Positions 6,264-12,314 of a stretch of DNA of 12,314 nt are shown here, piece after piece (position 1 is the first letter of the stretch; each line of letters starts with the position of its first letter). The notes under the pieces were generated by a model, which saw only the letters and a list, made by a program, of their open reading frames with translations, had not been told where the DNA came from and made no database searches. Both the position numbers and the translations under genes were made by a program. Location of the stretch: positions 1-12,314 of the forward strand of contig JAEUNN010000450.1 in NCBI GenBank assembly GCA_016791085.1. Direction: 5' to 3'. This DNA is from Rhodocyclaceae bacterium (GTDB lineage: Bacteria; Pseudomonadota; Gammaproteobacteria; Burkholderiales; Rhodocyclaceae).

Positions 6264-7436
6264 ATGCGCCTGCCGCCCCTGACCGCCGCGCTGTCGTTCG
6301 CGTTTTTTCCGGCATTTTGCCCCGCCATCGCGGCCGCGCCGGCCCCGCCCTGCGCGGCCGATCTATGTGTCGGACCAGGCTTTGAACTGGCGCTGCCGAG
6401 CGCTGCCGCGGCGCTTGCCAAGGACGGCCAGACCATCGCGATCGCCGCCGGCACCTATGCCGGCGACGTGGCCGTGTGGACCCAGCACGGCCTCACCCTG
6501 CGCGGGACGGGCGGGCGCGCGCACATGCGCGCGGACGGCCAGGCGGCGGCCGAGAAAGGCACATGGGTCATCAAGGGCAATGACACCACGGTCGAGAACA
6601 TCGAGTTTTCCGGCGCCCGCGTGGCAGATTTCAACGGTGCCGGCATACGTCTGGAGGGTTTGCGCCTGCACGTGCGGAACTGTTACTTCCACGACAACGA
6701 AACCGGCATCCTGACCAACAACGACCCGGACAATGAAGTAACGATCGAATACAGCGAATTTGCGCGCAGTGGCGCGGGCCGGTACAACCCGCACGGCATT
6801 TATATCGGCCGCATCAAACGCTTCACGCTGCGGGCGAGCTACCTGCACCACGCGCGCGTGGGCCACAACCTGAAAAGCCGCGCCCGCACCAACTACATCA
6901 TGTACAACCGCATCATGGACGAAGCCGACGGCCGCTCCAGTTATGTGCTGGACCTGCCCGACGGCGGCATCGCCTATGTGGTCGGCAACCTGCTCGAAAA
7001 AGGCCCCAATGCGGAAACCCGCACCATCGTTGCCTATGGCGAAGAAGGCTACAAGTTCCCTGCCAACGAGCTGTATTTCGCCCACAACACCCTCGTAAAC
7101 GACGGGCTGGGCGCGGCCGTATTCATGCACATCGCAGCGGGCGTGCAGCAGGTGCGGCTCGTGAACAATCTGTTCGTCGGCCGCGGTGCGTTGCCGCCGC
7201 AGGCGGCGGGCGGAGGCAACGTGCAGGCCAAGCACGATGTGCTGACCGACGCGACCGCCTACGACTATCGCCCGCGCGCCGGCACGACGGCGGTTGCGGC
7301 CGGCAGCGACGCCGGGCGTGTGCACGGCGTCGATCTGAATGCGCGCTGGCAGTACCGGCATCCGGCCGCGCTGACCGCGCGCCCGTCACGGCCCGCACCG
7401 GACGCCGGCGCCCTGCATCACGTTCCGGCCCCTTGA
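6264..7436 (+). CDS. Secreted right-handed parallel beta-helix protein
   Basis: The predicted protein has about 390 residues. It begins with a Sec signal peptide (MRLPPLTAALSFAFFPAFCPAIAAA, probable cleavage after AAA). A right-handed beta-helix follows, with regularly spaced turns such as VIKGNDTTVENIEFSGA, LRLHVRNCYFHDNETGILTNN, VTIEYSEFARSG, FTLRASYLHHARVGHNLKSRARTNYIMYNRI and VRLVNNLFVGRG. The fold is shared by polysaccharide lyases, epimerases and NosD-like proteins, and no catalytic set could be recognised, so the substrate is unknown. It should act in the periplasm or outside the cell. ATG 6264 is chosen because it gives the cleanest signal peptide. ATG 6228 and GTG 6147 are in frame upstream, and none has a clear ribosome site. 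It lies 122 bases after tupA on the same strand without a visible terminator, but a functional link to tungstate is not evident. Confidence 0.8.
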   Translation: MRLPPLTAALSFAFFPAFCPAIAAAPAPPCAADLCVGPGFELALPSAAAALAKDGQTIAIAAGTYAGDVAVWTQHGLTLRGTGGRAHMRADGQAAAEKGTWVIKGNDTTVENIEFSGARVADFNGAGIRLEGLRLHVRNCYFHDNETGILTNNDPDNEVTIEYSEFARSGAGRYNPHGIYIGRIKRFTLRASYLHHARVGHNLKSRARTNYIMYNRIMDEADGRSSYVLDLPDGGIAYVVGNLLEKGPNAETRTIVAYGEEGYKFPANELYFAHNTLVNDGLGAAVFMHIAAGVQQVRLVNNLFVGRGALPPQAAGGGNVQAKHDVLTDATAYDYRPRAGTTAVAAGSDAGRVHGVDLNARWQYRHPAALTARPSRPAPDAGALHHVPAP

Positions 7437-7606
7437 TGGCGCCCCGAAGCTAGGCAGCGCTAGAGGCTCCCGCGCAGTAGTGGTCGCGCCGGCGCCGCGC
7501 CGCCCGGCGCAAAGCCCAAGCCGCAAATTCCGGACAGATACGCCTGGCCGTCACCTGGCGGTGCGATACTGCCGTCTGCAAGCCATATCGGGGCGGCTCC
7601 GAGGAC

Positions 7607-7636
7607 CTGACTTCCCCCTTGCGCTTGCGGTAGACT
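7607..7636 (+). promoter_or_regulatory. Candidate sigma-70 promoter for the signalling cassette
   Basis: CTGACT at 7607-7612 (four of six matches to TTGACA) and TAGACT at 7631-7636 (four of six to TATAAT, preceded by TGCGG) are 18 bases apart. Transcription would start near 7643 and produce a leader of about 125 bases before the kinase ATG. A second choice is the perfect -35 TTGACA at 7657-7662 with GGTACT at 7680-7685, 17 bases apart. Its -10 matches only three positions. Confidence 0.4.
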
Positions 7637-7644
7637 GCGGGTGA

Positions 7645-7729
7645 GCACAGGTCAACTTGACAACCCGCAAACGCAGGCGGGTACTTTGCCTATAGCCGGT
7701 GGTACGCGTCATGCCGGTGCGACCTGGGC
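7645..7729 (+). ncRNA. Possible structured leader upstream of the histidine kinase
   Basis: A long-range closing helix is possible between CAGGTC (7648-7653) and GACCTG (7721-7726), extended by two further G-C pairs past one mismatch. Inside it, ACCCGC (7663-7668) pairs with GCGGGT (7677-7682) around an eight-base loop, and two CCGG segments near 7697 and 7714 could form a second hairpin. A competing small palindrome, GTCAA-C-TTGAC, lies at 7651-7661. The arrangement, two hairpins inside a closing stem, is riboswitch-like in size, but the conserved bases of GEMM-I c-di-GMP riboswitches are not present. This is a weak call based on base pairing alone. Confidence 0.2.
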
Positions 7730-7768
7730 GCGGACTTCGTTTTCACATACAGCTTCGAAAGCCAGCTC

Positions 7769-9631
7769 ATGCATGCTTGGACCGACGTCATCCCCGATGC
7801 GCTGATTGTTTGTTCCCCTGACGGGCGGGTGATCGACTGGCGGGGCACGGCGCGCGACATGTACGGCTATTCGCACGAAGAAGCGGTCGGAACGCCGCTG
7901 GTGGACCTCATCGTGCCGGCCGAACGCAGCGACGAACAGCACGCCCGCCTGCACGACACCCTGGCTGCCGGCAAGGCCACGTTTGAGGCCACGCGGCGGC
8001 GCAAGAACGGCACCTTGCTCTATGTCGATGTGAGCGGGCGCCGGCTGGAAGGCAGCGGCGATGCACCGGAAGTGTTGCTGTTCATCGAAAAGGACGTGAC
8101 GCGCCTGAAAGTGGAGCGCGCCGCCAAGCTCATGGAAGCGCGTTTCCGCAACCTGCTCGATTCCACGCCGGACGGCATCGTGATGGTCAACCCTACCGGT
8201 CACATAGTCATTGCGAACCGCCAGGCCGAACAAATGTTCGCCTACGACGCCGGTAGCTTGCGCGGCCAGCTGGTGGAAATTCTGCTGCCGGAACGCCTGC
8301 GCGGCGCCCACTTCAGCCACCGCAGCCGCTATTTCGTTTCCACGCCGCGCCGGCGCGCCATGGGCGCCGGCCTGGAACTGTACGGCATGCGCAAGAACGG
8401 CGAGGAATTCCCGGTCGAAATCAGCCTGAGTCCGCTGGATACCGAAGACGGCATCGTGGTCATGAGCGCGATCCGCGACATTACCGACCGCAAGGGCGCC
8501 GAACACAAATTCCGCGGTCTGCTGGAAGCCGCACCCGACGCCATGGTGATCGTTGACAGCAAAGGTGCGATCAACCTGGTCAATTCCCAGGCCGAGCGCC
8601 TGTTCGGGCGCACGCGCGCCGAAATGCTCGGCCAGCCCGTCGAAATACTGCTGCCGAACCGTTACCGCGCACAACACCTGGAACATCGGGCGCGCTTTTT
8701 TGCCGATCCGCGCGTGCGCCCCATGGGCATGGGGCTGGAGTTGTATGGCGAGCGCGCCGACGGCACGGAATTTCCCATAGAAATCAGCTTGAGTCCGCTC
8801 GAAACCGAAGAAGGCGTGCTGGTATCGGCGGCCATCCGCGACATCACCGAACGCAAGCGCTTCGAACATGCGCTGCAGGAAAAAAACCTCGAACTGGAAG
8901 CCGCCAATCAGGCCAAAGATCGCTTCCTGGCCAGCATGAGCCACGAATTGCGCACCCCGCTCAATGCCGTGATCGGCTTCGTGGGCACGCTGCTCATGAA
9001 ATTGCCCGGGCCGCTCACGACGGCACAGGAACACCAGTTGCAGATCGTGCGCACCAACGCGCGCCATTTGCTGGCGCTCATCAACGACCTGCTCAACCTG
9101 GCGAAAATCCAGGCCGGCAAGCTGGATATCATGCTGGATAGCGTCGACTGCGCCGCGGTGGTGCGCGAAGTCGCGGAATCCTTGCGCCCGCTGGCGGAAT
9201 CCAAGCGCCTGCGCCTGGATACCGAATTGCCGGCCGATTCCGCCGTGTTCCGTTGCGATCGCCGCGCGCTGCGCCAGATCTTGACCAATCTGGCCGGCAA
9301 CGCAGTCAAGTTCACCGAAAGCGGGCGCGTCACCTTGCGCCTGGCGGTGGAACGCGGCGATGGTCCGGCCCGGCTCAGTCTGCAGGTGGCCGATACCGGG
9401 CCCGGTTTGCGGCCGGAAGAACGTGAAGTGCTGTTCGAGGCCTTTGGCCGCGGCAAGGACCATTTGCGCCGCGGCATAGAAGGTACCGGCCTGGGCCTGC
9501 ACCTGAGCCGCAAGATGGCCCGGGCCCTGGGCGGCGATCTTACCTGTCAGAGCGAACTGGGCCGCGGCAGCATATTCACGCTTCAGCTCATAGAGGAAAG
9601 TGTCGATGCCTGCGCGCATACTGATCGCTGA
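7769..9631 (+). CDS. Soluble sensor histidine kinase with three PAS domains
   Basis: This 620-residue cytosolic kinase has no transmembrane segment or signal peptide. PAS domains lie at about 1-115, 125-243 and 246-364. The second and third are close copies, with nearly the same GLELYGMRKNGEEFPVEISLSPLDTEDG and GLELYGERADGTEFPIEISLSPLETEEG at an offset of 121 residues. A short coiled-coil (365-385) leads to the dimerisation domain with the H-box FLASMSHELRTPLNAVIGF, phosphorylated residue H392. The ATPase domain has the N-box RQILTNLAGNAVKFTE (502-517), G1 DTGPGL (542-547), F-box FEAFGRG and G2 GTGLGLHLS (572-580). All catalytic motifs are present. The signal, perhaps redox, light or a small ligand, is unknown. 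ATG 7769 follows GAAAG at 7757-7761. The 3' end overlaps the receiver gene by 26 bases, so the pair is co-translated. Confidence 0.92.
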   Translation: MHAWTDVIPDALIVCSPDGRVIDWRGTARDMYGYSHEEAVGTPLVDLIVPAERSDEQHARLHDTLAAGKATFEATRRRKNGTLLYVDVSGRRLEGSGDAPEVLLFIEKDVTRLKVERAAKLMEARFRNLLDSTPDGIVMVNPTGHIVIANRQAEQMFAYDAGSLRGQLVEILLPERLRGAHFSHRSRYFVSTPRRRAMGAGLELYGMRKNGEEFPVEISLSPLDTEDGIVVMSAIRDITDRKGAEHKFRGLLEAAPDAMVIVDSKGAINLVNSQAERLFGRTRAEMLGQPVEILLPNRYRAQHLEHRARFFADPRVRPMGMGLELYGERADGTEFPIEISLSPLETEEGVLVSAAIRDITERKRFEHALQEKNLELEAANQAKDRFLASMSHELRTPLNAVIGFVGTLLMKLPGPLTTAQEHQLQIVRTNARHLLALINDLLNLAKIQAGKLDIMLDSVDCAAVVREVAESLRPLAESKRLRLDTELPADSAVFRCDRRALRQILTNLAGNAVKFTESGRVTLRLAVERGDGPARLSLQVADTGPGLRPEEREVLFEAFGRGKDHLRRGIEGTGLGLHLSRKMARALGGDLTCQSELGRGSIFTLQLIEESVDACAHTDR

Positions 9632-10004
9632 AGACCACCCCTCCAGCCGCGAACTGCTGGTTTATCTGCTGGAAGCCGCCGGCTACGTGGTGCATTCGGT
9701 CGATGACGGCGCGGCCGCCCTGCAGGCGATACGCGAAATCAAGCCGAATCTGGTCATTTGCGACCTGCAAATGCCCGAACTGGATGGCTATGGGGTATTG
9801 CGCGCGCTGCGCGCCGACCCCGACTTCGCGTCGCTACCGGTGTTGGCGGTCACGGCATTTTCGATGCTGGGCGATAGGGAAACGGTCATGTCGGCCGGAT
9901 TCACTGCGTATTTTTCCAAGCCGATAGACCCGGAAACATTTGTCGATGAAATGGCCTCGCATCTTCCCGCGCACCTTTTGGGAACGCGGCCGAATTCGCA
10001 GTAA
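9606..10004 (+). CDS. Single-domain response regulator (CheY-like receiver)
   Basis: This 132-residue protein is one receiver domain with no output domain. Acidic pocket E9-D10, phosphoacceptor D53 (LVICDLQMPELDG), T83 (VLAVTAFS) and K105 (YFSKPID) are all in place. ATG 9606 is chosen because GAGGA at 9593-9597 stands eight bases upstream. The in-frame GTG at 9600 would put that site against the start codon. It overlaps the end of the histidine kinase gene, which makes that kinase its probable phosphodonor. Stand-alone receivers usually work by protein contact or as phosphate shuttles or sinks. The next gene encodes a second receiver with a very similar phosphorylation block. Confidence 0.92.
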   Translation: MPARILIAEDHPSSRELLVYLLEAAGYVVHSVDDGAAALQAIREIKPNLVICDLQMPELDGYGVLRALRADPDFASLPVLAVTAFSMLGDRETVMSAGFTAYFSKPIDPETFVDEMASHLPAHLLGTRPNSQ

Positions 10005-10016
10005 GCTGCGTGGCAA

Positions 10017-10029
10017 CCGGCTTTGCCGG
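10017..10029 (+). other. Small stem-loop in the spacer before the GGDEF-EAL gene
   Basis: CCGGC and GCCGG pair perfectly around TTT, 12 bases after the receiver stop codon. No T run follows, so it is not a convincing terminator. It could mark a processing or attenuation point between the receiver and the next gene. Confidence 0.25.
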
Positions 10030-10097
10030 AACAGACAAAGACGTGCCCGCCGGTGCCGTGATGACCGGCAGTGCCGCCGCGCAGAAAAGGAGTGATC

Positions 10098-12314
10098 GTG
10101 GCCACTATCGCCATCGTCGATGACAACCCGTGGAATCGCGAACTGCTGGAAACCGTGTTGAACGCTTTCGGCCATCGCACCACGAGCGCAGAAGACGGCG
10201 CCCAGGCACTCGACGCCGTGCGGCGCGAAATGCCCGATCTGGTCATTTGCGACATTCTCATGCCGGTCGTGGACGGCTATGAATTCGTGCGCGCGGTGCG
10301 CGGCGACCCGGCGCTTGCCAACCTGCCGGTGATATTTTGCAGCGCGCACTACCTCGAAGAAGAAGCCGGCAGACTGGCGCGCGCCTGCGGTGTCGCCGAA
10401 ATACTCGCCAAACCTTGCGAGCCGGAAGAAATCCTGGCGGCCGTGGCACGCGCGCTGGACGCCGGCACGAGCGTGCCGGAATTGCCGCAGGAAGAGGAAT
10501 TCGAACGCGACCACCGCCAGTTGCTGACCGACAAACTGTCGGAAAAAGTCCTGGAACTGGAGGACACCAACCGCAAACTGGGTGCCCAGTACGCGCTGTC
10601 GCAACTGCTTGCCCAGGCCGAACCGGGCAGCGACATCATCGCCGACCTGGCGAAATGCGTGGCGGTGGGGCTGGGTCTCGCGGCCGCCGTGCTGTGGCGC
10701 CGGCACAGCGAAGAAGATCACCTGCAATGCCTGGGACTGTGGTGCGGTGCGGCCGACGCGCAGCAATTTCTGCAAGCCAGCCGCCTGCTCACGCTGCGTC
10801 CCGGGCAGTCGGCTGGCGGGCGCGCGTGGGCAAGCATGCGGCCGGACTGGATGGAACAACTGGCCGCGGCAGGCGCCGACGGGCGCGCGCTGGAAGCCGC
10901 GGCGGCCGGTTTCCGCAGCGGCGGGGCGGTACCCATCATGGCCGGCGGAAAGGCCATAGGCGCCCTGGAAGTGTTCAACACCGAACTGCGCCCGCGGGCA
11001 CACGGCCTGATCGAGCCGCTATTGGCCATGGGCGTGCAGATCGGCCAGTTTTTCGAGCGTAACGACCAGCAGCAGCGCATCGTGCGTCTGGCCCGCGTAC
11101 GCGCCGTGCAAAGTGGCATCAACGCCGCCATCGTGCGCACGCACGAGCGCGTGGCGCTGTTCGGCGAGGCCTGCCGCATCGCCGCCGACGCCGGCGGTTT
11201 CGGCATCGCCTGGATAGGCGATGTCGCCACTGCGGGCCCGGCCATACGTCCGGTTGCCTGGGCCGGCATTTCGGATGATCTGGCCGCGCTGTGCATCAGT
11301 TCGGACGAATCGACCCTGCCGGGCCCGGCCTGCATCCTGCAGGCGGTACGCCAGTGCAAGCCGGTATACCTGCACGATCTGACCGCCGCCGACCTGCCCG
11401 GCACCTGCGGCGCCGAAGCCTTGCGGCGCGGCTATCGTTCCCTGCTGGCGCTGCCGCTTACGCTGGAACGCGAAGTCACGGCGGTAATGGTGCTGTACGC
11501 GCGCGAGGCCGACTTTTTCAACGATGCGGAACTCGATTTGCTGCGCGAACTGGCGTCCGACCTGTCGTTTGCGCTCGAATTCATAGACAAGAAAGACCGC
11601 CTGTCCTACCTCGCGCTGCACGACGCCATGACCGGCCTGCCCAACCGCGCCAGCCTGGTCGAACAACTTACCCACGCCCTGCATGGCGCGCAGCAGGCGC
11701 CGGGGCAGTTGTTGGGCGTCATGCTGGCACGCCTGGACCGCTTTTCCTACATCAACGACAGTTTCGGCCGCCAGACCGGCGACGAGGTACTGCGCGAAGC
11801 CGCGCACCGCTTCGTGCGCAGCTGGCCGCAGGCCTACAGCGTCGCGCACTTCGGGCAGGACCGCTTTGCGGCGGTGATTGCCGGCGCGCCGGACCTGACC
11901 TATCTGCTGCGCGAATTCGACCGCTGTGCCGAAAACGTGTGCGGCAAGCCGGTGGTGGTGGGCGATCGTGAAGTATCGCTGTCCTTGTCGGCCGGTATCG
12001 CCATGTTTCCGGGCGACGGCGAGGACGCCGAAACACTGTTGCGCAACGCCGAAGCCGCCTTGCGCTCGGCGCGCGGCTCGGGCGCCTGCGCCTTCTACCA
12101 GCCGGTCATGAACGCGCACGTGGCAAAAACCCTGGCGCTGGAGCACAAGCTGCGCTGCGCGCTGGAGCGCGAAGAATTCGTGCTCCACTATCAGCCCAAA
12201 GTCGATGCCACCTCGGGTGCGGTGGTCGGCCTGGAAGCGCTCATACGCTGGAACGAACCGGGCCATGGCCTGGTGTCGCCGGTCAATTTCGTTCCTCTGC
12301 TGGAGCAGACCGGG
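10098..12314 (+). CDS. REC-GAF-GAF-GGDEF-EAL c-di-GMP signalling protein, 3' end missing
   Basis: The frame is open from GTG 10098 to the window end (739 codons) and was followed codon by codon. AAGGAG at 10087-10092 lies five bases before the start. Domain order is: receiver (1-120; D7-D8, phosphoacceptor D52 in LVICDILMP, S82, K105), a charged helix likely to form a coiled coil (133-168), a divergent GAF (about 165-325), a second, more typical GAF (about 335-495), a GGDEF domain (from about 503, HDAMTGLPNR at 508-517) and the start of an EAL domain (HYQPK from 697, EAL 713-715, then the cut). The GGDEF motif reads GQDRF (586-590), so cyclase activity is unlikely and the domain may bind GTP as a regulator. 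The visible EAL signature is intact, which suggests phosphodiesterase activity, but most catalytic residues lie beyond the window. Phosphorylation by the upstream kinase would be the natural switch. Confidence 0.9.
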   Translation, partial: MATIAIVDDNPWNRELLETVLNAFGHRTTSAEDGAQALDAVRREMPDLVICDILMPVVDGYEFVRAVRGDPALANLPVIFCSAHYLEEEAGRLARACGVAEILAKPCEPEEILAAVARALDAGTSVPELPQEEEFERDHRQLLTDKLSEKVLELEDTNRKLGAQYALSQLLAQAEPGSDIIADLAKCVAVGLGLAAAVLWRRHSEEDHLQCLGLWCGAADAQQFLQASRLLTLRPGQSAGGRAWASMRPDWMEQLAAAGADGRALEAAAAGFRSGGAVPIMAGGKAIGALEVFNTELRPRAHGLIEPLLAMGVQIGQFFERNDQQQRIVRLARVRAVQSGINAAIVRTHERVALFGEACRIAADAGGFGIAWIGDVATAGPAIRPVAWAGISDDLAALCISSDESTLPGPACILQAVRQCKPVYLHDLTAADLPGTCGAEALRRGYRSLLALPLTLEREVTAVMVLYAREADFFNDAELDLLRELASDLSFALEFIDKKDRLSYLALHDAMTGLPNRASLVEQLTHALHGAQQAPGQLLGVMLARLDRFSYINDSFGRQTGDEVLREAAHRFVRSWPQAYSVAHFGQDRFAAVIAGAPDLTYLLREFDRCAENVCGKPVVVGDREVSLSLSAGIAMFPGDGEDAETLLRNAEAALRSARGSGACAFYQPVMNAHVAKTLALEHKLRCALEREEFVLHYQPKVDATSGAVVGLEALIRWNEPGHGLVSPVNFVPLLEQTG

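Larger units (their letters stand above)
7437..7768. other. 332-base spacer without a convincing gene
   Basis: The first half (7437-7600) is GC-rich, with several short GC stems but no stem followed by a T run, so no intrinsic terminator could be assigned. A 62-codon minus-strand frame at 7460-7648 has no recognisable motif and no ribosome site and is not called. The second half holds a promoter-like sequence and a potentially folded leader in front of the histidine kinase, listed separately. Confidence 0.6.

Noticed and set aside
7460..7648. 62-codon minus-strand frame in the spacer before the kinase
   Set aside because: No ribosome site, no recognisable motif and a composition expected of random GC-rich sequence.
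7645..7729. GEMM-I c-di-GMP riboswitch
   Set aside because: A CACAGG segment and two hairpins resemble it superficially, but the conserved ACGCAAAGCC junction and receptor bases are missing, so only an unclassified structured leader is suggested.
7709..9619. Long minus-strand open frame (636 codons) opposite the histidine kinase
   Set aside because: The plus strand encodes a complete, motif-rich kinase. The antisense translation has no recognisable domain and is a by-product of GC-rich codon bias.
9834..12266. Two long minus-strand open frames (389 and 415 codons) opposite the REC-GAF-GAF-GGDEF-EAL gene
   Set aside because: The plus-strand frame is continuous, has a strong ribosome site and contains five recognised domains. 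The minus frames have none.

Overview
The window is GC-rich, densely coded DNA from a Gram-negative proteobacterium, most likely beta or gamma. The grounds are a lipopolysaccharide-type family 9 glycosyltransferase, a YchJ-family protein, secreted proteins with Sec signal peptides and a c-di-GMP signalling protein. No rRNA, tRNA, CRISPR array, insertion sequence or phage gene was seen. Species cannot be assigned from the sequence.

Region 1 (1-1246): the 3' part of a GT9 (heptosyltransferase-like) gene on the plus strand converges on a ychJ-like gene on the minus strand, with 22 bases between the stops.

Region 2 (833-6141) is the core of the window: an apparent tungstate uptake and sensing locus. 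On the minus strand, reading leftward from about 3808, lie a ModE-type HTH regulator fused to a periplasmic-binding-protein-like domain (regulator A), a 69-residue stand-alone molbindin, a second paralogous HTH-PBP regulator (regulator B) and ychJ. On the plus strand, diverging from the same AT-rich spacer, lie tupB (permease), tupC (ATPase) and tupA (tungstate-binding protein), which overlap at both junctions. The spacer carries an inverted repeat with 8-base arms that overlaps candidate -10 elements on both strands. It is the obvious candidate operator. The inferred scheme is that cytoplasmic tungstate or molybdate is read by regulators whose sensor is a PBP-like domain instead of the Mop domains of classical ModE. 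A separate Mop protein would store or buffer the oxyanion.

Region 3 (6142-7768): a secreted right-handed parallel beta-helix protein on the plus strand, then a 332-base spacer without a convincing gene. The spacer holds a plausible sigma-70 promoter and a potentially structured leader.

Region 4 (7769-12314): a signalling cassette on the plus strand. It has a soluble histidine kinase with three PAS domains, an overlapping single-domain receiver, and a REC-GAF-GAF-GGDEF-EAL protein cut by the window end. The GGDEF motif of the last protein is degenerate (GQDRF) while its EAL signature is present, so it is more likely a c-di-GMP phosphodiesterase than a cyclase. The kinase may phosphorylate both receivers, one possibly acting as a shuttle or sink and the other controlling c-di-GMP breakdown.
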